In this document: positions 53,326 through 60,806 of the stretch, piece by piece
Numbering within the stretch: the first letter of the stretch is position 1
How the letters are laid out: the number at the start of each line of letters is the position of its first letter
The notes under the pieces: model-generated
What the model was told of the DNA's origin: nothing
The model's database searches: none
The model's input: the letters and a program-made list of their open reading frames with translations, nothing else
Origin: Spirosoma terrae
GTDB lineage: Bacteria > Bacteroidota > Bacteroidia > Cytophagales > Spirosomataceae
DNA: 64,000 nt
Reading direction: 5' to 3'
NCBI RefSeq assembly: GCF_010435915.1
Contig: NZ_JAAFZH010000001.1
Span: forward strand, 310,001-374,000
Translations under genes and position numbers: made by a program

Positions 53326-54042
53326 ATGTTTGAAGAAAAGCCGTATCTTTATCACAACTCAGTGCTCAACCAGATGAACCCATCGGTTATGGACTATCAA
53401 GCACTCAAAAACCTGGTTAAACGGGGAGAGAGTAGTAGTTTAGAGTTCAAACTGAAAACGAACCATCCTGAAAAAATAATCCGGGGTGTTGTCGCTTTCG
53501 CAAATACCAACGGCGGCATCATGCTGATCGGTGTCGGTGACGACAAGAAGATCGTTGGTTTAAAATATGCTGACGAAGACGAATACCTCCTCGTTCGAGC
53601 CATCAACAAATATTGCTTCCCCCGGATTAGCTACACCATAGAACGAGTTCAGCTCTACGATGAACGCGAAGTACTGGTGGTTCGCGTTCCGCGCAGCCCA
53701 ACCCGACCGCATTACATCCTGACCGACCCAGCCGAGCCAGAAAGTAAGAAAGTGTATGTTCGGGTGGCCGATAAATCAGTTCAGGCCAGTCGCGAAGTGC
53801 GCGAAATTCTGAAAGGTGAGCAGGCCGAACGCGATATTAGGTTTAGCTACGGCGAGAAAGAGCATAAGCTCATGAAGCACCTTGATGAGCACAATAGTAT
53901 TACGGTTGATTTGTTTGCATCGATTGCTGGTATTTCCCGGCGAATCGCTTCCCGAACGCTTGTGCTGCTAGTGCTGGCCAACGTGCTGGAAATTCACCCG
54001 AGCGATGTTGTGGATCATTACACCACTCGTCAGCTACAGTAA
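53326..54042 (+). CDS. AlbA_2 (Schlafen-type) domain protein with C-terminal HTH
   Basis: The 238-residue protein has an AlbA_2 domain (old name AAA_4) in residues 25-155: RGESSSLEFKLKTN, GVVAFANTNGGIMLIGVGDDKKIVG, and later RVPRSPTRPHYI and KVYVRVADKSVQASREV. The last 60 residues look like a winged helix (VDLFASIAGISRRIASRTLVLLVLANVLEI). Such proteins are probably nucleic acid-binding regulators. A TATCTTTA box at 53344-53351 makes the first ATG doubtful; ATGs at 53374 and 53389 are other starts. Confidence 0.82.
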   Translation: MFEEKPYLYHNSVLNQMNPSVMDYQALKNLVKRGESSSLEFKLKTNHPEKIIRGVVAFANTNGGIMLIGVGDDKKIVGLKYADEDEYLLVRAINKYCFPRISYTIERVQLYDEREVLVVRVPRSPTRPHYILTDPAEPESKKVYVRVADKSVQASREVREILKGEQAERDIRFSYGEKEHKLMKHLDEHNSITVDLFASIAGISRRIASRTLVLLVLANVLEIHPSDVVDHYTTRQLQ

Positions 54043-54051
54043 GAGGTTTAG

Positions 54052-54089
54052 CATAAGCCATTTCATGACAGAAATGGCTTATGTTTTTT
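54052..54089 (+). terminator. Intrinsic terminator after the AlbA_2 gene
   Basis: cataagccatttc (54052-54064) and gaaatggcttatg (54071-54083) form a perfect 13-bp stem with a 6-base loop followed by T6, overlapping the end of bioA on the other strand. Confidence 0.88.
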
Positions 54090-55389
54090 ACGAAAAACTC
54101 TTCAGAAAATCCTCAACCTGATCGTAGGTGTATTGAAGCTGCTCATTGGTAGTGCAATAAGGTGGCATCATATACAGTACGTTACCCAATGGCCTCATCA
54201 ATACGCCACGCTCCAGCATGAATCGATACGCTCGATCGCGAACCGTGTTGAAATAAGAAGTAGCCTCCCCAACATTAATCTCGAAGGCTAATAACGTACC
54301 ACGCTGCCGAATATTTCGGACTGTGGTATACGTAGCCAGTCTTTGGGAAAACTCGGTGTGATTTGCCGCAATACGTTGAATAGCTGTCTGCGTTTCTGCC
54401 GCTAACAGCAAGTCCATGCTGGCCAGGGCGGTGGTACAGGCGATGGGGTTAGCCGTAAACGAGTGGCCGTGAAAAAGCGTTTTACTTTTGTCTGTCGATA
54501 GAAAGGCGTCGTATATAGCTTGCGTACAGGTTGTTACGCCCAAAGCCATTGTGCCGCCCGTAAGTCCTTTTGACAGGCTGATCAGATCAGGTTTTTCTTC
54601 TATATGATCGGATGCGAATAGTTTACCAGTACGTCCAAATCCCGTCATGACTTCATCCGCAATAATGAGCGTACCGTTCTGGCGAGCCATTTGGAAGAGT
54701 TCATTCAGTACGGATGGTTCATACATAATCATTCCGCCCGATCCCTGCACGAGCGGTTCTACAATAAATGCTGCTACGTCGGCGGTGAATAGTTCGCGTG
54801 CTTTCTGAAGTACTGCATCTTCCTGGCCCGGAACTGGCGTTGGAAGGTAGTCGACGTCGAATAAAAAGGGTACAAAAGGAGACGTAAAGGCACTGCGCCC
54901 GCCAACGGCCATTGCCCCGAACGTATCGCCGTGGTAGGCGTCTTCGAGCGCCACAACCTTGTAACGGGGTAATCCCAGGTTATGCCAGTATTGGAACGCC
55001 ATTTTTAACGCGACTTCAACGGCTGTTGACCCATTATCGGAGTAAAAAACTTTTGTTTGATTCTGCGGCAGAATCGTTAGCAGCCGTTCTGCCAACTCAA
55101 TGGCGGGCTGATGGGTGAAATCAGCAAAAATAACGTGCTCAAGTACCTGTAATTGTTCGGCAACTCGCTGGGCAATGTATGGGTGCGCGTGTCCATGCAA
55201 ATTGACCCACCACGACGAAATCATATCCAGGTACTCGCGGCCATCAGCATCGTATAAAACGGAACCCTTTCCCCGAACAATCGGAATAGGAGAAGGCGCC
55301 GTCTGCATTTGGGTAAACGGGTGCCAGATAACGGCCTTATCGCGATCTGATAAGTTCTGCGAACTGGTTGGCGTAGTTTCGGATAACAT
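54088..55389 (-). CDS. bioA: Adenosylmethionine-8-amino-7-oxononanoate aminotransferase
   Basis: BioA transfers the amino group of SAM to KAPA, giving DAPA in biotin synthesis. The 433-residue class III aminotransferase has WHPFTQMQTAP at the N-terminus, SWWVNLHGHAHP, DAYHGDTFGAMAVGG, IADEVMTGFGRTGKLFA and the PLP lysine in DLISLSKGLTGG near residue 274. FHGHSFTANPIACTTALASM is typical of BioA. It is the last gene of bioF-bioD-bioA and its start overlaps bioD by 53 bp. Confidence 0.95.
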   Translation of the reverse strand: MLSETTPTSSQNLSDRDKAVIWHPFTQMQTAPSPIPIVRGKGSVLYDADGREYLDMISSWWVNLHGHAHPYIAQRVAEQLQVLEHVIFADFTHQPAIELAERLLTILPQNQTKVFYSDNGSTAVEVALKMAFQYWHNLGLPRYKVVALEDAYHGDTFGAMAVGGRSAFTSPFVPFLFDVDYLPTPVPGQEDAVLQKARELFTADVAAFIVEPLVQGSGGMIMYEPSVLNELFQMARQNGTLIIADEVMTGFGRTGKLFASDHIEEKPDLISLSKGLTGGTMALGVTTCTQAIYDAFLSTDKSKTLFHGHSFTANPIACTTALASMDLLLAAETQTAIQRIAANHTEFSQRLATYTTVRNIRQRGTLLAFEINVGEATSYFNTVRDRAYRFMLERGVLMRPLGNVLYMMPPYCTTNEQLQYTYDQVEDFLKSFS

Positions 55390-55978
55390 CCTTGGTTAAT
55401 TGATTTTCCTGCCCGATTCGGCCGAGACACGGAATGTTTGTGTAGTTAAGAATAAAGTGTTCAGTCGATGAAACAGTGGGACCGTTAAATATAATTCCGA
55501 GGATGGGAATGTTCCGGTTGCGACACAGCTCAACAGAAAGCAGGGTATGATTGATACTGCCCAGATAATTTCGTGAGACAAGAATGATCGGCAAGCCTAG
55601 CTTTTGGACAAGATCGATATTGAGTTCATGGTCATTCAGAGGAACCATCAGACCACCAGCCAGCTCAATAATAAGCGCATTGCTGGTAATTGGTAACGTA
55701 ATAATGTTGAGGTCGATGTGTACGTTATCGATCTCAGCCGCAGCATGGGGAGAGAGTGGTTGCGTGAGTCGATACGCTTCTGGATGAAACTGAGAAACTG
55801 TATTACTGATTAGCTGACGTACGGTTTCGGTATCGGAGTCTTCCAAAGCGCCGGACTGGACTGGCTTCCAGTAATCGGCCTGCAGGGCTTCGACCAGAAT
55901 GGAGGAGACCACCGTTTTGCCAATTTCAGTGCCGATGCCGGCAAGAATGAATTGAGTCGGAAAATGTTCTGGAATCAT
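55337..55978 (-). CDS. bioD: Dethiobiotin synthase
   Basis: BioD makes the ureido ring of dethiobiotin from DAPA, CO2 and ATP. The 213-residue protein has the P-loop GIGTEIGKTVVSSIL near residue 15, YWKPVQSG near 36, and LIIELAGGLMVPLNDHE near 105. The last residues include a GQENQLTKDV segment. It begins one base inside the bioF stop and ends 53 bp inside bioA, so translation of all three is probably coupled. Confidence 0.95.
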   Translation of the reverse strand: MIPEHFPTQFILAGIGTEIGKTVVSSILVEALQADYWKPVQSGALEDSDTETVRQLISNTVSQFHPEAYRLTQPLSPHAAAEIDNVHIDLNIITLPITSNALIIELAGGLMVPLNDHELNIDLVQKLGLPIILVSRNYLGSINHTLLSVELCRNRNIPILGIIFNGPTVSSTEHFILNYTNIPCLGRIGQENQLTKDVIRNYANQFAELIRSR

Positions 55979-57156
55979 TATGTTAGTACGTTGGCAAGTG
56001 CCGACTGTAATACGGAAATTAATTGATCAATCTCGGACGTAGTATTGAATACGTGCAAACAGATGCGTAGTCGTTCCTGACCCGCCGGAACAGTTGGGCT
56101 GAGAATGGCACGGACATCGAAACCGGCCCATTGTGCTTCTTTTGCTACGTAGCGGGCGTTATCATTACCCGGTATGATCAGACATTGAATGGGTGATTGG
56201 CTAGTAGTCCACTGGCTCTCGGGTAATGCTGTTAACACGCGTTCCTGAAAATGACGTATCGTTTTTTGCAGCCGTTCAGCCACGGTAGCCTGAGCCTGTA
56301 AGTGCTCATGAGCGCACCGAATGGCCAGAAAGCTATGAGGAGGCAAAGCGGTTGTATAAATGAACGACCGCGCAAAGTTGATCAGGTAATTACGTAGGAC
56401 GGTTGGCCCAACTATAGCCGCACCATGAACGCCCAACGCTTTCCCGAACGTATGAACGCGGGCCAGTACGCGGTCCTGTAAACCATACGCCACCACTAAC
56501 CCCTCGCCATTGGATCCATAAACGCCGGTTGCGTGGGCTTCATCGACCAATAGGGCCGCATTGTACTGTTCGCAAAGATTGGCCAGTTCGGGCAGCGGAG
56601 CCATGTCGCCATCCATCGAATAAATGGATTCAACGGCCACAAAAACCTGTTGCCCTTGCTGTCGGGACTCATTCGCCTGCTGAAGCTTTGCGCTGAGATC
56701 ATCCAGGTCGTTATGCCGGAAGCGTTGCCGGTTAGCATAGGACAGCCGCGCTCCATCGATCATACTGGCATGAATCAGCTCATCGGTCAGCAACGTATCA
56801 CCAGCCTGAGGCAAACAGGCCATTAAGCCGATATTAGCGTCGTAGCCCGAATTAAAAACGAGAGCGTTTTCTGTCTGATAAAAATCAGCCAGTTGTTGTT
56901 CAACCTGATTGGCCAGTTCTGTTTGTCCGGCCAGAAGCCGGGAGCCAGTAGCACCCGTGCGATTGGTATTATCACTAAGGTCGGCTTGCTGAATACGAGC
57001 TTTCAACTTGGCAGATCGTGCAAAACCCAGATAATCATTCGAGCAAAAATCGACCAAATGGTCGGCTGTGCTGAGCTGGCGTAACAGACCGCTTTGCTGC
57101 CGGTCATGTAGCCGTTCAGCTAGTGCTTTTACTATGAAGTTTGTCGATTCTGACAT
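55978..57156 (-). CDS. bioF: 8-amino-7-oxononanoate synthase
   Basis: BioF condenses pimeloyl-ACP with alanine, releasing CO2 and giving KAPA. The 392-residue PLP enzyme has VDFCSNDYLGFARS near residue 36, GATGSRLLAG, LVDEAHATGVYGSNGEGL near 200 and the PLP lysine in HTFGKALGVHGAAIVG near 235. It is the first gene of the bioFDA set; bioB and a pimeloyl-forming gene are elsewhere. Confidence 0.95.
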   Translation of the reverse strand: MSESTNFIVKALAERLHDRQQSGLLRQLSTADHLVDFCSNDYLGFARSAKLKARIQQADLSDNTNRTGATGSRLLAGQTELANQVEQQLADFYQTENALVFNSGYDANIGLMACLPQAGDTLLTDELIHASMIDGARLSYANRQRFRHNDLDDLSAKLQQANESRQQGQQVFVAVESIYSMDGDMAPLPELANLCEQYNAALLVDEAHATGVYGSNGEGLVVAYGLQDRVLARVHTFGKALGVHGAAIVGPTVLRNYLINFARSFIYTTALPPHSFLAIRCAHEHLQAQATVAERLQKTIRHFQERVLTALPESQWTTSQSPIQCLIIPGNDNARYVAKEAQWAGFDVRAILSPTVPAGQERLRICLHVFNTTSEIDQLISVLQSALANVLT

Positions 57157-57222
57157 GACTACAAAGGTAAAACCACTCTCGCAGACGATTCACATTTAGT
57201 GAAGTCTATTCTGAAAATGTGA

Positions 57223-57271
57223 ATAAAAGTATAGTTATCCACATTGGTAATGTGGATAACTATACTTTTAT
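57223..57271 (-). terminator. 23-bp perfect hairpin with 3-base loop
   Basis: The arms 57223-57245 and 57249-57271 are exact complements around GGT. Read on the minus strand it follows the dehydrogenase gene by 68 bp and ends with cttttat and further T-rich sequence, so it could terminate that gene ahead of bioF. Confidence 0.75.
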
Positions 57272-57338
57272 AGGATTATTTGAATAATAAATGATCCTAT
57301 GGCCCATGATTTGCAAAAACTTTTCTGGTAAACAACCG

Positions 57339-58397
57339 TTACCCGTCAATCGCAAGAACAATTTTTCCAAACTGGTGACCATCGTTCATTCGTTGCATAG
57401 CCTGGGCTGTTTCGGCCAGTGAGAAGACCGAATCGATGACCGGAACCAACTGTTTTTCAGTGATAAATGACAGCATGGCTGCAAAGTCATGCTCATTGCC
57501 CATAGTTGAGCCAAGGATGTTCAACTGTTTGAAAAATACGTTGGCCGGAACTAGGTCAGCTAGGTTTCCAGTAGTGCCTCCGTAAAAAGCAATACGGCCT
57601 CCTGGCGCAGCGACGTCTACTAAACGGGCAAAGCCTGGACCGCCAGCGCTATCGATAATTACATCGAAATAACCCCGGAGCGGATGTTTTCGGCCTGGAT
57701 TAGTCTGATACGTATTGGCTTGAGCGAGCAGTTGTTTAGCCCAGTCAGCTTCGCGATAATTAACGCCACCGATTGCACCCAGCGTTTGCGCTTTCGCTAG
57801 TTTATCGGCTGATCCAGACGTTACCCATACGTCTGCCCCCGACATGACCGCAAACTGAAGCGCAAATAAGGCAACGCCACCACCGATGCCGGTGATCAGT
57901 ACTCGTTCGAGCGTAGTGGCTCCATCGCTATGCAGACCTGCACGAGTCATGAGCGTACGCCATGCCGTTACGCCCGCCAGTGGAATGGCAGCTGCCTGTT
58001 CAAACGATAGATGGTCGGGTTTACGGTGAATATAAGTCGCTTTGACCGAAACGTATTCCGCAAACGTACCATTGGCAGGCATCCCCAGAATATGAAAATC
58101 CGGGCCATAAAAATTAGGGTTTTCTCCCCAGTTTTGGGCGCAGTTAATAAGAACAGCCTGCCCTTTCCAGGCTGGATCGACGCCTGGGCCAACCTCGGCA
58201 ATAATCCCGGCTCCGTCGGAACCGAGAATAACCGGCAGCTTAATGCCCGGATATAATCCCTGCTGAATAAAAACATCGCGATGATTCAGGGCGGCCGCTT
58301 TAAGTTGAATCAATACATCTCCCGCCCCAATAATAGGTATAGGGACGTCTGTGTACTGAACGGGCTGATGAATAGCTGGGAGACGAATAGCGTTCAT
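57339..58397 (-). CDS. Zinc-binding dehydrogenase, quinone oxidoreductase-like MDR
   Basis: The 352-residue medium-chain dehydrogenase/reductase has the GroES-like fold at the start (LNHRDVFIQQGLYPGIKLPVILGSDGAGIIAEVG) and a Rossmann domain with VLITGIGGGVALFALQFA near residue 165. The catalytic zinc ligands of alcohol dehydrogenase (Cys-His-Glu set) are not all visible, so it is most likely an NADPH quinone/alkenal reductase-like enzyme. Substrate unknown. It is divergent from ybeY. Confidence 0.9.
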   Translation of the reverse strand: MNAIRLPAIHQPVQYTDVPIPIIGAGDVLIQLKAAALNHRDVFIQQGLYPGIKLPVILGSDGAGIIAEVGPGVDPAWKGQAVLINCAQNWGENPNFYGPDFHILGMPANGTFAEYVSVKATYIHRKPDHLSFEQAAAIPLAGVTAWRTLMTRAGLHSDGATTLERVLITGIGGGVALFALQFAVMSGADVWVTSGSADKLAKAQTLGAIGGVNYREADWAKQLLAQANTYQTNPGRKHPLRGYFDVIIDSAGGPGFARLVDVAAPGGRIAFYGGTTGNLADLVPANVFFKQLNILGSTMGNEHDFAAMLSFITEKQLVPVIDSVFSLAETAQAMQRMNDGHQFGKIVLAIDG

Positions 58398-58419
58398 ACG
58401 GTTGTCAGATTGGTACTTC

Positions 58420-58452
58420 TTGCCAATTAGGTATTATCTCGCCGTATCTTTG
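58420..58452 (+). promoter_or_regulatory. Promoter of ybeY
   Basis: TTG at 58420-58422, 22-bp spacer, TATCTTTG at 58445-58452 followed by CA; consensus match. It lies within the long frame that opens at 58402, which shows that the true start of ybeY is further on at 58510. Confidence 0.68.
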
Positions 58453-58509
58453 CAAAAGGGAGCGGATACTTCACCTTTTCATCCAGTATCCATTACCCGT
58501 CTACGTATT

Positions 58510-58923
58510 ATGATTCGATTTTTTAACGAAGACGTAACCTACAAACTTCCACAGAAACAGGCGACACGTTTGTGGCTTAAACGCCAGGCCGAAGAGGAAG
58601 GTTACGCAGTAGGTGATCTAAACTATATATTCTGCTCCGACGAGTATCTGCTGCAGGTCAATAAAGATTACTTACAGCACGATTATTACACCGATATCAT
58701 TACGTTCGACCAGAGCGACGAAGATGATAAAATTGAAGGCGATATATTTATAAGCGTTGACCGGGTAATCGATAATGCCAAACAACATGGCGTGTCGGCC
58801 GACCAGGAAATGCTTCGGGTCCTGGCGCATGGTCTTCTCCATCTCTGCGGCTATGGCGACAAAACCGACGAAGAAGTGGTAACGATGCGGGCCAAAGAAG
58901 ACGAATGGGTCAGCCGTTTATAG
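58510..58923 (+). CDS. ybeY: rRNA maturation RNase YbeY
   Basis: YbeY is a single-strand-specific zinc RNase for 16S rRNA 3' end maturation and ribosome quality control. From ATG 58510 there are 137 residues; the upstream 36 residues would overlap the promoter. The zinc site HGLLHLCGYGD near residue 104 matches the HGxLHLxGYDH family motif except that the third histidine after Asp is replaced (GYGDK), which is noted below. FCSDEYLLQVNKDYLQHDYYTDIITFD is conserved. Length is slightly under the usual 150. Confidence 0.92.
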   Translation: MIRFFNEDVTYKLPQKQATRLWLKRQAEEEGYAVGDLNYIFCSDEYLLQVNKDYLQHDYYTDIITFDQSDEDDKIEGDIFISVDRVIDNAKQHGVSADQEMLRVLAHGLLHLCGYGDKTDEEVVTMRAKEDEWVSRL

Positions 58924-58924
58924 G

Positions 58925-59701
58925 CTAACCGGCCGTTAGGCCACCGTCCATTTGCAGGGCCTGACCCGTGAAAAGAACATTAGCGTCATCGCATAACCAC
59001 AGAATGGCCTGCGCAATTTCTTCGGGTTGCGCCAAACGCCCAATCGGTATGAGTTTACGCATCCGTTCCTCCATGCTGGGGGCAGCGCTTATGAGTTCGT
59101 CGACCATGGCCGAATGCGTATAAACCGGGCAAATCGCATTAATCCGAATATTCTTCTTGACGTATTCCAGAGCAGCTGTTTTGGTCAAGCCAATAACCGC
59201 ATGTTTCGATGCGCTATAAGGGGCGCCCATCGGCATTCCGCGAACCCCTGCAATGCTGGAAACATTAACAATTTTGCCTCGACTTGACTGGTCGTCTTCC
59301 AACTGAGTTAACATCTGGCGGATTTGAGCCTGCATCCCGTAGAAAACGCTACCAACGTTAACTGCCATGATCTGATTGAAATCATCGGCGGTCTGATCCA
59401 GCAGTCGGGCGAACCGACCGCCAATTCCCGCATTATTAACGGCAATATCCAGCCGTCCGAACGTATCGACGGTTTGCTGAATGGCCTGCTCTATCTGGGC
59501 TGGTTTTGTTACGTCGCAGGGCACGAATAAGGCACGGCCGTTTACGTCCTGAATTAGCTGAACGGTATGCTTCCCAGTTTTTTCGTTAATATCGGCTACA
59601 ACAACCTGAGCCCCATCTTTGGCGAATGCCAGAGCGGTGGCCCGGCCAATGCCTGATCCGGCACCGGTGATAAAAACTGTCTGGTTCGTAAAATTTGCCA
59701 T
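58925..59701 (-). CDS. Short-chain dehydrogenase/reductase
   Basis: The 258-residue classical SDR has the cofactor loop GAGSGIGRATALAF, NNAGIGGRF near residue 90, the catalytic Ser in VNVSSIAGVRG and Tyr-Lys in YSASKHAVIG near 162, and the closing LFTGQALQMDGGLTAG. Substrate is not evident; the preference for NAD is suggested by Asp in VVVADINEKTG. It is convergent with ybeY, with one base between stop codons. Confidence 0.93.
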   Translation of the reverse strand: MANFTNQTVFITGAGSGIGRATALAFAKDGAQVVVADINEKTGKHTVQLIQDVNGRALFVPCDVTKPAQIEQAIQQTVDTFGRLDIAVNNAGIGGRFARLLDQTADDFNQIMAVNVGSVFYGMQAQIRQMLTQLEDDQSSRGKIVNVSSIAGVRGMPMGAPYSASKHAVIGLTKTAALEYVKKNIRINAICPVYTHSAMVDELISAAPSMEERMRKLIPIGRLAQPEEIAQAILWLCDDANVLFTGQALQMDGGLTAG

Positions 59702-59797
59702 ATATTGCTACGTAGTAACGCCAGAATGCGGGCCGAAAATTAAACTATTTTGCCTTTGGGAATCAGGTTTTAACTATTTTCTGTATTTATAAACTCA

Positions 59798-60733
59798 GTG
59801 AAAGGCCTTTGGCATGACCTGCGCGATCATCTTCGCATTGATTTCCGCTCCGATCTCTATCTATCGACTGCCAGCTGGCTGACTCTGCTGTTAACGATCA
59901 ATTATACTATTGATCTTGAAGATTCTTACATCGATACGTATCAGGGGGATCCTCGATGGCCAATCCTTTATTTCGGTCTTTATGCAACAACGTATTACGT
60001 CAGCGTTTGGCTTTGGACCTATTTTCATAAACGACTCGATGTATGGAAAAACCGTGAGTTTTGGCTACGTAGTGGTTGCGCTTTAGTCTGCTACTCTGTT
60101 TACTCGGGTTTTTATGCCCACAGCGATTGGAGCCGACAACTCTTCGATGGACAGATTTATGTGTTTGCTTACTACTGTTTGCATAATCTTCAGTCGTTGC
60201 TAACGATCGTGTTGCCCTTATACCTCTTTTACAAGTTTGTTGATACATATCCCAGTTCGTTCTATGGTATGGTGCCCAAGCGTAAAGGACTGGTTTTGTA
60301 CCTGATCCTTTTAGGTTTAATGGTACCTCTGATTACGTTTGCCTCGTTTCAGCCGGACTTTCTGGAGTCATATCCAACGTATCGTGACACGAATGCAAAC
60401 GAATTTTTCGGTGTTCCTGAGTGGGTTACGGCACTGGTTTACGAATTATGTTACGGCTGGGATTTTATTCCAACCGAACTGCTTTTTCGGGGCTTTCTGG
60501 TAATTGGTATGAGTCGGGTTCTGGGCCGGGGAGCCGTGTTGCCGATGATTGTCTGGTACTGTGCCATTCATTTTGGCCGTCCGCTGGGGGAGGCCATTTC
60601 GTCCATTTTTGGTGGTTATTTGTTAGGCGTGCTGGCTCTAAGTACACGTAGCATTTGGGGTGGCTTACTGATCCATATTGGCATTGCCTGGGGAATGGAA
60701 ATAGCCGCTTTCCTGCAAAGGGCTGCTCATTGA
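59798..60733 (+). CDS. CPBP family intramembrane protease-like protein
   Basis: The 311-residue protein starts with GTG and has about eight transmembrane helices. The CPBP (Abi/Rce1) motifs are in the last third: IPTELLFRGFLVIGM near residue 227, corresponding to EExxxR but with Thr at the first Glu position, and WYCAIHFGRP near 250, corresponding to the FxxxH motif. Loss of the first Glu may reduce protease activity, although variants exist in bacterial members. Function unknown. It precedes the GMC oxidoreductase gene by 73 bp with an own -7 box between. Confidence 0.85.
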   Translation: MKGLWHDLRDHLRIDFRSDLYLSTASWLTLLLTINYTIDLEDSYIDTYQGDPRWPILYFGLYATTYYVSVWLWTYFHKRLDVWKNREFWLRSGCALVCYSVYSGFYAHSDWSRQLFDGQIYVFAYYCLHNLQSLLTIVLPLYLFYKFVDTYPSSFYGMVPKRKGLVLYLILLGLMVPLITFASFQPDFLESYPTYRDTNANEFFGVPEWVTALVYELCYGWDFIPTELLFRGFLVIGMSRVLGRGAVLPMIVWYCAIHFGRPLGEAISSIFGGYLLGVLALSTRSIWGGLLIHIGIAWGMEIAAFLQRAAH

Positions 60734-60772
60734 ATTCTTCCATCGCCAACCACCCGAATAGAATAGCTTGCC

Positions 60773-60780
60773 TACTTTTG
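60773..60780 (+). promoter_or_regulatory. -7 box ahead of the GMC oxidoreductase gene
   Basis: TACTTTTG followed by CAG is an ideal -7 element 27 bp before the ATG at 60807. No TTG in the right window, so -33 is weak. Confidence 0.5.
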
Positions 60781-60806
60781 CAGTATCCAACAAAACTCAA
60801 TAACCT

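Noticed and set aside
53326-54042. AlbA_2/Schlafen protein as part of a defence system
   Set aside because: No nuclease, methylase or other defence genes are adjacent; neighbours are crtZ and the biotin genes.
58402-58509. N-terminal extension of ybeY
   Set aside because: It contains the promoter at 58420-58452 and has no similarity to the family; ATG at 58510 fits the known start.
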